This document shows positions 54,810 to 64,000 of a stretch of DNA of 64,000 bases, one piece after another. Positions within the stretch are counted from its first letter, which is position 1; every line of letters begins with the position of its first letter. Made by a program: the position numbers and the translations under genes. The notes below the pieces were generated by a model. It worked only from the letters and a program-made list of their open reading frames with translations. It had not been told where the DNA came from and ran no database searches. The stretch comes from Rapana venosa (Eukaryota; Mollusca; Gastropoda; Neogastropoda; Muricidae), in NCBI GenBank assembly GCA_028751875.1, contig CM054153.1, forward strand, positions 35,053,226 to 35,117,225. The letters are read 5' to 3'.

Positions 54810-56570
54810 TTGCTCAGATTATGATACCGACAAACATCTATGCAGGTGGCGTATTTCTCCACCCGGTTTGTCGCTTAGGGTATAAATAATCATTGATAGG
54901 AAAGCTTTGGAGTACAACCCTGTTTAAGTAGTGGTTAAAGCTGGTGCATCTACACCTCAGCAGCATCACGTCCTCCTGCCTCAAGCCTATTGCTGATCTA
55001 CATATTAAGACAGGAAACAGTCCTGAGATTCAGGAACCTCGTTGTCTGGTCATGATGTGGACCTCCGGTAGTCCGTGTCCAGAACACACTTTTTGGCGAG
55101 TTGATGGTCTACGGCCTCAGGGTCGGAGGTTTATGGGACAAAGGTTTGTTGGAGAGGTGTTGTGATGGTCATCACACCGGGCTGGATGCCTCCCGCCATA
55201 GAAATTCTCACTTTGAAATATTCTATTTGTTTTTGTGCAATACAAATTCTTTAACTTTATCTTTAATCGTAGGTTAGGGGTCTAGTCTAGGATGGTGTCT
55301 CGAACGTATGTTCGCCTCAGAACAGGGCACCATTGACCACAGAGGGATTGTGTGCCTCTCGAGGTGGCCAGAACATTGATGTACTCTGCCGGACTTCTAC
55401 CTGAGGTTAGGCGGGCGGTCTGGTCCAGCTGAAGTTATGAACTGGGGTGGTGAAAGAGACTGAAAGTAGGGCGTGGAAGTTGCAACAGACAGCACTCGTC
55501 ACAGACGAAAGGATGCAACAATATCATTGTTGTTTAACCAGTAAGAGAAAAGAAATGGAGTGGGAGCAGGTGTAGGGAGGAGAGCTGATGTAGGAAAGAA
55601 GTATTCCTGAAAGTCCTCTATCAAGAACTTTGCCACTGCATAGGCCTAAGCTGTGTGACAGGCTTCAGGAGGTTCCCCTATAATGATCATGACATTGTGT
55701 ACAAGTGCATGCATCACTTACACTGCAGTACAAAGCAGTCAACGTGACCGTAATTAGAAAAAAAAGAGTGTTTTCTTGGCTCAAAGTGACAAATAGTAAC
55801 ATAAACATTCGACACCTCCATTACCTGCATACCGTTTCCCCGCTTATACAGGGTCGAAAGAGTTCATATTCGGTGAATATGTATATCTTCTACAGGACAG
55901 ACATGACGTGTCGAGGAAGCGGAGGGGTACGGCGCCGAATCGGAGCTGATAACAGCTAGAACTAGTCGGTATACTCCAGTTCTTGGGAGGACATCTCCTT
56001 TACTCACCGTCATGGGGTTAAGTGTCGGCTCGTCCAAAATGAGGCAGTGACGTGCTGCTTACCCAGCTGCACTACAGAGTGCAGTACTTTAGCTACCGTT
56101 ACGCTACCATGTTAGTTTGTCCCTCCGGACGTTTTCAGAACGACTGGAAACGTCTGCTGTGTAAGCGCTTTATTTTCAAGCATCCTCTCTTGTCCCTGTT
56201 GAATGTTAGAATGTTCCATCTAAAAACAGAAACTAAACTTTAAATTTTCTGGTGAGTATCAGATTTGTTTCGTTTTTTGCTGAACGATGTTATGTTGAAC
56301 TAGTTTTTGCTCTAGTCAGATCACCTCTTAAAATAGGGTTCTTTGTACATGTCAAACGTTCAGGGTATACCTCAAACGGTTTGACCGTCGGTTCTTACAA
56401 AAACGGTTGTCCCAACAACACAGCACCTCTGTCTAGGCAACAGCTACCGCGATATACAGCGGCCTCTGGGTCAGGGTTGGGGGTGGGGTTTGGGGGGCTG
56501 TAAACAAGAAGATATTGAGTTTGAGTTGGATTGTTCCGTTAAGATCTAACGCTCATCAACAGCTGACCTA
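54810..56570. other. Unique sequence, nothing recognised
   Basis: Mixed composition, short open frames only, no RNA gene or repeat recognised. Confidence 0.45.
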
Positions 56571-56575
56571 ACCAA

Positions 56576-56700
56576 CAGGAACACGCCCTGTCTTATCAAA
56601 CAAGGAAACGCCTGTCTTATCAAAAAGCAGGAAACGCCTGTCTTATCAAACAGGAAACGTCTGTCTGTATCAAACAGAAACTAGTCTGTCTGTTTAATTA
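56576..56700. repeat. ~24 bp minisatellite
   Basis: A unit close to AGGAAACGCCTGTCTTATCA plus AAC occurs about five times (AGGAACACGCCCTGTC.., AAGGAAACGCC.., two AGGAAACG.., AGAAACTAGTC..), lengths 23-27 bp. Degenerate TCTGT/GAAACAT words continue to about 56900. Confidence 0.85.
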
Positions 56701-57035
56701 TCTGTTCTAGGGGAAATTCCTGACATAGCAGCGTATCTTTTATCGAACATATGTTCAAAAAACATATAGGGCACTGTCCTGTCCAAACATCCATCAAAAG
56801 GTCTGTTTCTATGGAAACATTTATTTCAATCAAAAAACTGTCCCTATGAAACATCTATTTCCATAAACTAAATCTGTGCTATGAAACTCTTAATTATTCT
56901 ATCAAACAGTGTGTTGGAAAGCAGCTGTAATCCATAGAAACCACTGTTTTTGAAATTCTCATCTCTGACCCATTTGACATCGAGACTTCAGAAAGGACTG
57001 TCTTAATAAAAACAGCGATATAAAAAAAACACAGA

Positions 57036-57106
57036 GAGAAACACACACACACACACACTCACACTCACGTCACACACACACAAACACACACACACCCCAC
57101 ACACAC

Positions 57107-57152
<46 letters not shown>

Positions 57153-57270
57153 ACAGCACACACACACACGGCATTTTCTAATATAACTGAGAGTGAACAG
57201 ACCCGTAAAATCGAAGACAACACACACACACACACACACACACCACACACAACACACACACACACTACAC

Positions 57271-57310
<40 letters not shown>

Positions 57311-57311
57311 T
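57036..57311. repeat. (CA)n arrays and (CTAT)n
   Basis: CA at 57040-57168 and 57221-57265 is separated by a 50 bp unique spacer. Then about eleven CTAT units (57267-57311) are followed by an inverted TAGATAGATA at 57315-57324. Confidence 0.9.
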
Positions 57312-57324
57312 CATAGATAGATAA

Positions 57325-58435
57325 AAATTATATTTATCTACATCTACTTCCAGATTCGATTGACATCTACCATCAGCCAACTTTACACTGCGCAAAACGC
57401 CTTCCTGAGTAATAATCAGAGTCTGCACTATTGTTATGTCATAAATTACTAATTCCGTTAACCAAACCTCTCCACGGCCAATTCATTTACAAGGTCATGT
57501 CATCACAGAGTGCTTCGTAATTTTTTTGTTATATTACACCTCTACCTTGAACAGACCGCCCCTACCACGTACGTCTGTGACTCAAGCTCCTGTTTTTTAA
57601 GATGGCCCGTATCTTTTGATTACAAAGGGATAAGGTGAAACTATTAAAAGAAAAAAAATTGCAGTTGAGGAGTTGTAAAATCGCTTGTATGAACAAGCGG
57701 GGCATGGTAACAAATTAGTCCATTGAGGTACTGCTGTTCTCAGCTTAATTGCGTCTGGTCTTGTTTACATTTTTCTTTTCTTTATTCAGAGTGTGAGTTA
57801 AAACCACGAAAGTATGCAGAGGGCACTGAAAGGCTGGGATGAAAAACACTGACTCACCAGTCAGAACAGATAGGCATAGATATCGCAATTTTGTCCAGCT
57901 GCAGCCCATTTTCTACATTGAACTGATTAGAGCATATCACCATAAGCAATGCCTGTTGTGGGGTTGTAGAATTCATCTCTTTATGTATTAGTGCTCACGT
58001 GTGTTCTGAACTTATTAAACATTGTTTTAAACCATTATCATAGACACATCGCTTAGGGCATCCACACACTCGCTTGCTTACGTTAATCTGCACGAGGGTG
58101 CGGCATTTTCTCTTTTTGGGTGGGGGTGGGGGGATTAAAGGTTGCCGTGCTATTACGGTAATGAGAACATATCAAAAAGTAGCGATAGAAAGGAGATGGT
58201 GGAGAGTGTGGAAAGGGAGGAGTGTTTGCGAGGGAATCGTTGACGATTGTCCGTAATGGGAATTTTGGCATTAAGTTGATTTGCTTGGGTGAATGAATGT
58301 TGTTGATGGAAAAGAAATAAGCAGGGAATGAGCGTGAGACCCAAATAGCGTCTAAATGTTAGTAGTTAAAAAAAGATTTACACGATGTAATGCACTTTGA
58401 ACGTTATCCGTATTAACGGAAAGCATCTTAATGAA
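57325..58435. other. Unique sequence, nothing recognised
   Basis: AT-rich. A short G-rich patch lies at 58118-58134. No supported gene. Confidence 0.45.
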
Positions 58436-58439
58436 AAGT

Positions 58440-58640
58440 CCTCTACTTCTTCTCCTCCTCCCTCCTCCTCCTTCTTCTTCTTCTTCTTCTTCTCTTCTTC
58501 TCCTCCTCCTCCTCCTCCTTCTTCTTCCTTCTTCTTCTTCTTCTTTCTTCTTCTTCTCTTCGTCTTCTTCTTCTTCCCTCACTCCTCCGCCTCCTTCTGA
58601 GCTTCCTCCTTCTCTTCTCCTCCTCCTCTCCTTCTCCCCT
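58440..58640. repeat. (TTC)n/(TCC)n polypyrimidine tract
   Basis: About 200 bp of TTC and TCC triplets with very few purines, capable of triplex (H-DNA) formation. The S/L/F and E/K/R-rich frames are compositional. Confidence 0.9.
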
Positions 58641-58814
58641 TCTCCTGCTGTCGTTCTCTTCATTCCTCGGCTAGAGCTCTGAGATTTGATGCGTATCGAC
58701 CGTTTTTACAACCATTATATGAATACCAATATAAGATAAAATAAAATGCAATGCAGTTCAAATCAATACAAAACGATTCGAACGGACACAGCAGCCGCAC
58801 TCACTTTCACTGCA

Positions 58815-58892
58815 AAGCATTACATTACACTACACTATGCTACGCTTACGCCACATTAAGCACTACGCTACGTTACGCTACATCGCTACACT
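58815..58892. repeat. Degenerate pentanucleotide array
   Basis: CATTA, CACTA, CGCTA and CGTTA words in register, about 14 units of 5 bp consensus YRCTA with drift. Confidence 0.65.
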
Positions 58893-59344
58893 TCCGTTCA
58901 CGCTCACTCTTCAATACACTTCTCACCCACGCCACTCCACTGCCACTCTACTCCACTAAAACATGATGAAGACAACCAGACACAAATGACTCTAGATTGT
59001 CCTTTATCACACAAAGGGATAATACATTATACAAGCAGTCCACGTTCAGTAGATATCTTTACGGTTGTTGCATCAGTTGTTATGTAGAGTAGACATGATT
59101 ATAAACTGGGACACAACAGAGATACATATGAAACACATGAATGATACATCCGAGACATCGAAAGAGAGCCGTTGACAAAAATTCTTAACATGCGCAGCAG
59201 CGTGAGACTGAAGTTGCCGTTGAGCCAGTATAATCTGTGCGAAAGCATAGAAAGGTTTAAAATCATCAACATTTAAAAAAGAAAACAACAGAAAAAAAAT
59301 ACTGTTGGATCGAAGAATTATTGTTTTCTCCCATTTATTTCCTC

Positions 59345-59425
59345 TCTCCTCTCTCTCTCGCTCTCTCTGTCATCTCTCCTCTCGTAATCTCTCATTCTCT
59401 CTCTCTCCTACTCCTCAGTGTGTAT
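59345..59425. repeat. (CT)n-rich tract
   Basis: CTCT and CTCCT units. Confidence 0.85.
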
Positions 59426-59989
59426 GTGTGTCGCCTATCTGTCGGGTCTGTCTGTCTCTCTGTCTCGTATTTTCATGTTCAAACCCTCATCTCTCTAATT
59501 TATCTCTTTTTCTCTGTCTGCGTCTGTCCTGCTGCTTGTGTGTGTGTGATGTGTGGGGTGTGTGCACGCGCGTCATCTTGTCGCTGTCACTGTTACCGCT
59601 GCAGTTAGGAAAAGGGTAGAAAAGTTTACAGCCACAATAACTGGCAAAACATTTTTTTGTGGTCATGTGGGAAAATATCTTGGAGAATACAGAAATCTGT
59701 ATTTAAAAGCTTTAAGTCCCTTGTTTTGATTGTCTGAAGGGCAAACAGCTGTGTCCGAAATTTCCCTTCATGGATTTGTGTTTTTTGGGCGGTGGGTGGG
59801 GGGGGTGGTTGGGGGTGAGGATGGGTGGGCGCTGGCGCTTTTCCAGTTGTCACACAATGTAGTTTCACGGGCGTGTATGACACTCCATATGCGCGGACAC
59901 GATCGACCAGATCGGCTGAAGGCGTTGCGTCACCAACACAAGACCGCAATGAAGTGTCCCTGAAACCTCGCGCGCAGGCCAAGTTCACA

Positions 59990-60097
59990 CACCACCACAG
60001 ACACACACCACACACACACACACACACACACTCACACACAACACTACACCTATCTAATCTATTTTCTAGCTATCTATCTATCTATCTATCTATCTAC
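59990..60097. repeat. (CA)n and (CTAT)n array
   Basis: CA at 59998-60040, a short spacer CACCTATCTAATCTAT, then CTAT units (60069-60096). The CA-then-CTAT order repeats that at 57221-57311, including the word CTACACCTATCTA. Confidence 0.9.
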
Positions 60098-60099
60098 AT

Positions 60100-60590
60100 T
60101 TAAAAATATTTGCTACTTTTTATTTTACTTTTTTTGGCATAAACAACAAACACTAATCGCCCGATATTGAGTGTACAGTCTTTTAATATGCATGCCCCCG
60201 AGCCCTGCCCCCCCCCACCCCCCCCCCCCTCAGGCTGTTTGTGTATGAAAAGAGATTTAGCCTCAAAACATATTAATTTAACTGAAGTACATGCGGGCAT
60301 GGCAGATCATGTAAAAAATAAAAGACATAGCTGAGCTGCTGGAAAGGACGTCAATAGTGAGATGACATAAGTCTTAGGCAATAGTCGCTGAAAATTCCTG
60401 TTTTTTGATTTTTTTTTGTTCCTCGGCTAGACTCCGGAGGTGAGGTTTTTTCTGTTTTTTTTGTTTTAATTGGGGCGAACCGTGACAGTTGGCCCGTCAT
60501 AAGGTAGCCGCATTCCGACTTCAGGAGGATGAGTCTAAGACACACAAATGGGCGCTGTAGCCGTTTAAAAAAAAAAAGTGGTCACCTCCG
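60100..60590. other. Unique sequence, nothing recognised
   Basis: AT-rich, with a C-rich patch at 60205-60231. Confidence 0.5.
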
Positions 60591-60594
60591 TTGT

Positions 60595-60876
60595 CTTGGA
60601 GCACACTCTCGTGCGAAAGGCGGAACGGGATATTGAACATGCCGCGCAAAGGGTGTCTGCGTGGGTTTGTACACGGGGTCTCTCACTCGGTTTAAAACGT
60701 CCTCATTCTAGAGAAGACTTTTTGGGGGAGAGCCGAAGCGTCCAGTACCGTGAGGTTAACTTTCCATGGAAAAACCGTCCAGCGCACGGGCGGAAGGTGG
60801 GGTACGGTCCTCGGGCGGGGAAGTTTCGAACCTACGCCGTCAGAACCGGGAGCTCCACCCTCTAAACCCATCTAGG
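60595..60876 (-). mobile_element. Diverged SINE, minus strand, ending at the poly-C
   Basis: It follows the minus-strand SINE at 35600-35905: GCGAAAGGCGGAACGGGAT, GCGCAAAGGGTGTCTGCG, GTACACGGGGTCTC and CTCGGTTTAAAACG. Its tRNA-like head near 60876 includes GGTTCGAAACTTCC (box B) on the minus strand. Its 5' end lies within 5 bp of the poly-C and duplication boundary at 60880. Confidence 0.6.
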
Positions 60877-60880
60877 ACTA

Positions 60881-61447
60881 TCCCCCTCCCCGCCTCTCCC
60901 CTCCACCCCCCACCCCCGCCCCGCCCCCTCCCCCCCGCCCCCGCCCCCCCCCCCCCCCCCCCCCCCCCCGCCCCCCCCCCGTCCCCGCCCCCTCGCCCCC
61001 CCTGCGCGCCCCCACCCCGCCCCCCCTCCCTCCCCCCCCACCCCGGCCCACCCCCACCCCCCCCGCCCCCCCTCCCCACCCGCCCCCCCGTCCCCGCCCC
61101 CCCCCGCGAGCCCCCCTCCCCCCCCCCCCCCCCCCCCCCCGCCCCGCCCTCCCCCCCCCCCCCCCCCCCGGCCCCCCCCCCCCACCGCGCCCCCCCCCCC
61201 CGCACCCCTCCTCCCCCCTGTCCCCCACCCCCCCCACCCCCCTCCCCCCCCCGCCCCCCCCCCCCCCCCCGCCCCTCCCCCCCCACCCCCCCCCCCCCAC
61301 GCCCCCCGCTCCCCCCCCCCCCCCCCCCCCCCCCCCCGCCCCCCCCCACACCCACCCCCCCCCCCTTCCGACCCCCCCCCGCCACCCCCCCCCTCCCCTA
61401 TCCCCCCCCCCCCCCCACGCCCCCACCTCCCCCGCCCCTTCCCTCAA
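60881..61447. repeat. ~570 bp C-rich tract, copy 2
   Basis: Base-for-base the same as 44496-45062, including the positions of the rare G, A and T. Confidence 0.95.
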
Positions 61448-63824
61448 CCCCTTATACCAAGAAATGCGATATCCATTTCACACGACACACACACACACCC
61501 ACAGACGCGACTGTTTCACTATCAAATGATCGTGAAACCAAAATTCAACTCCGGGCCGTCATCTTGATTGGAGACATAGACAAGGGAGACTGAACAATCA
61601 ACAATGGCTCTCACACCGTAGCACAGACGAAGACGCACACTTGCGACATGTCGCTTATAAACATTGGTTACCTCCCCTTAGCTGGTGCTAGTTAGTCTCA
61701 AGATGGCGTGTGAGGTAGCCATGCGGTCGGCATGTGGAAATTTCAAGTTTTGGTGGATACTGTAACTCTTTTTCTAAAAAAACAGCAACATTTGAATGTT
61801 TTCTTATATTTTTTCTCTTTGTTTTTTTCCAGCTATCCATCAATTCCATTTTGTAGCGGAGAAAAAACCTTCATTAATATGATTTAAGGGCGCGGTTAAC
61901 TAACGCAATCTATCTGATTTAGAATAGCGGATATATGGGTCTGGCTGCTAGTACAGTCGCTCTCTCTCTCTCTCTCTCTCTCTCTCCTCCATCTCTCCTC
62001 ACTCATCTCTTCTGATCTGCGGCGCCTGTATATATATATATATATATAGATAAATCTGACGTTTGGTATGTGTATGAGTGGTGTGTGCGAGTATGATGTG
62101 TGAGTGTGTGAGTGTGTGTGTGAGTGTGTGTGATGTGTGTGTGAGAGGAGAGAGAGAGACTGAGAGAGAAAGAGAGAGAGAGAGAGAGACGAGGAGGTTT
62201 CACAATGTGCCACACTACAAAAAAAAAAATCCACCGAAGGTAAACCTCAACCTTCATTTTTATGTGAAAGCTAAAACACAGCATACCGTTTATTCATCCA
62301 TATTTTTTTTTCTTTCCATCTCGCGCATAATAAAAACAAAACAATCTACAACCTTTAATAGCTTTCTTCAGCAGAATCATCCACAGTTTAAAGCTGTCTC
62401 TGGGAATTGTTAACAGGCAGCTCAAGCTCTTGAGATCGAACAACTTTCAATCGTCGACTCAAAAGCAGAAGTAGCGCAGGCCTGTGCTGAATGAGTGGCT
62501 CCTAGCGGCCTCAAGGTCAGTCGGCTTCCGTTAGCTTTTGCGAGGGAACAGTCCTAAGCGTGTGAACAGGCAGTTATTGTTGTGATATTTTTTGGTGAGA
62601 GGTTTAGACATGTTTAGAGAGGATGGTGCCATATGAGAGGGCGGGGCGCGGGTAGGGCCTCTCAGTGCCTTCAGGGGTGTAGAAGGGGTAAAAGATGCCT
62701 GGATGGCTGATCGGCGCGGGCCCTCGCTTCCGCTCCGGTGGCTTGGAGCGGCTCTTGGTAGGCCGTGATGTGCCTGGCCGGGGGGGGAGGGCTCGTGGTC
62801 ACAGCATAGGCCTTGGAGCTTGCAGTCCCCGCCCAGCCGCGCCTGGAGCCATAGGGGATGCCCGACAAATGCTGGCTCAATAACACGGGCCGGGGTCGGG
62901 TTGCTGCGGGGCGCCTCTGGGCCCCCGCCCGGCTTGCTCGTTTTGATAATCAGTGTCCTTGATGTCATAAAATTTCCACCCCCTTTTACTGAATTGGAAC
63001 CAGAGAGAACTTCGAATCACATACTTTTGATATGGCTTAATCTCGTTGATCAGAAAGAAGAGAGTAACTGTGCTTCTTTATAATATAGCTAATGTTAGCA
63101 TGGACTGCGAAACACCAAAGAGCTATTTTTATGGACTTTATACTGTCTAAACTTTGTAATTTTTAAGAGATATTCGCCAGCAGAAAAATAAACTTCGCGC
63201 GCGCGCGCGCGCGCGCGCTCGCGCGCGCGCGCGTGTGTGGTGTGGTGTGTGCTGTGTGGTGCGTGTGTGTGTGTGTGGCTTTGAAAAACATTTGTACTGA
63301 TTGCAATTTTATTCATAGATTTGGTCTGCAGTACCATGTTTGTATTAATATCTGTTTGAGACTATTGATTTTCTGTCATTGGTTGTAGGACCTGGGTAAG
63401 ATTTAGGTCGAATGCCGTGCGCTTCAGATTTGTCCTTTGACAAGATATACGCTAATATAAGTTCCAGTTAGTATTACTTTGTTTCACAGCTGCCGTACAA
63501 GTAGTTTCACAACTGTGTTGTTTTCTCCAACATTCAGAGTATTTTTCAATTGTTCTGGGCTTTTGTTAATTTTGTATTTCTAGTGCCAATGTTTTTTGCA
63601 ACATACTCAATTTTTAAATAGGGGTTTGGAATAGTTCTTTTTAATGGTGCATTCATATCTCCAACACGTACATCTCTTCTACGTAAAGCCCTTATCTCAT
63701 ATGTTGCTCAACCCCCCATCCCCCCTGCCTCCATCGTCAATATCACTTTAAGTGAACAGAAACACGTAAACAATTGCGAAGCACACTCCTATACACATAC
63801 ACAACACACACACACCACACTCAG

Positions 63825-64000
63825 CACATCTCCACACCCCACAGCGTTGCGCAGTGCGCTCGTGATCTGAACCCGGCTCAAATCCCCGCCAGGAGGATAT
63901 TTTCCTCTGGGTTTCGACTCCACCGCTCCTTCCCCCCTTTCCCCCCCCCCCCCCCCCCCCCCCCCCCCCACCAATTCTTCGGATGAAACTATAAACCGAA
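63825..64000 (+). mobile_element. SINE with internal poly-C, cut by window end
   Basis: Second copy of the SINE at 47440-47785. Head, 29-base C run (63941-63969) and core GATGAAACTATAAACCGAA are present; the tail lies beyond the window. Confidence 0.75.

Larger units (their letters stand above)
60880..64000 (+). repeat. Direct duplication, copy 2, running off the window
   Basis: Matches 44495-47615 at constant offset 16,385 to the last base, including (CT)n, (TA)n, (CG)n and poly-C lengths. It carries second copies of the possible promoter (61550-61730), the GC-rich patch (62630-62945) and the first 176 bp of the SINE (63825-64000). Confidence 0.95.

Noticed and set aside
57036..57311. CRISPR-like or telomere-like array
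   Set aside because: Units are pure di- and tetranucleotides without unique spacers. No TTAGGG arrays occur in the window.
44495..60880. Offset 16,385 = 2^14 + 1 as a sign of software block size
   Set aside because: Numerically curious, but a single coincidence of this kind has no evidential weight without knowing the assembler.

Overview
This is animal nuclear DNA with no bacterial-type gene organisation. It has long (GA)n, (GT)n/(CA)n, (GATA)n and (CG)n microsatellites, degenerate non-LTR retrotransposons with an apurinic-endonuclease-plus-reverse-transcriptase (APE-RT) layout, tRNA-derived SINEs, and a 500-base run of N. The mix of L2/CR1-like LINEs with an AGCGCTATATAAA-type tail, LINE tails of AATAAA plus 5-6 bp tandem units, and a SINE with the core GATGAGACTATAAACC points to a lophotrochozoan invertebrate, most likely a mollusc and perhaps a gastropod. 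The taxon is inferred from repeat families only. No complete, intact host protein-coding gene can be supported.

Layout. 1-3640: a purine-rich satellite block in which three ~200 bp segments (W, X, Y) recur in the order W-X-Y-Y-W-X-Y-Y-Y-Y. 3846-5690: a minus-strand LINE (A). 5700-24250: poor consensus, full of homopolymer runs, holding a 193 bp tandem repeat, microsatellites, the 3' end of another LINE (D), a 22 bp minisatellite and a few exon-like stretches with splice signals. 24255-30840: one plus-strand APE-RT LINE (C) split by 3.6 kb that contains a SINE. 31570-32069: gap. 32070-34470: three retroelement 3' tails in a row, a 3 x ~85 bp tandem, and a short element with an ORF1-like reading frame but no reverse transcriptase. 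35600-36700: SINE copies in both orientations with CA/CG arrays. 37650-41450: a nearly full-length L2-like LINE (F, minus strand), head to head with a second one (E, plus strand, 42090-44495).

LINE E is cut at 44495 by about 570 bp of almost pure C. From there, 44495-47615 reappears without a single indel at 60880-64000, where the window ends. The spacing is exactly 16,385 bp, and even the poly-C and dinucleotide arrays match. The left flanks of the two copies are unrelated (a LINE versus a SINE). This is either a very recent 16.4 kb tandem duplication or an assembly loop through the poly-C. The 13 kb between the copies is mostly unrecognised sequence with a minisatellite, CA/CTAT arrays and a 200 bp TTC/TCC tract.

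The recognisable protein-coding material is retroelement debris: endonuclease, linker, RT fingers-palm-thumb and C-terminal regions, nearly all frameshifted at homopolymers. Shared tail motifs suggest that the SINEs were mobilised by LINEs related to those present. Coordinates of degenerate elements are estimates good to a few tens of bases.
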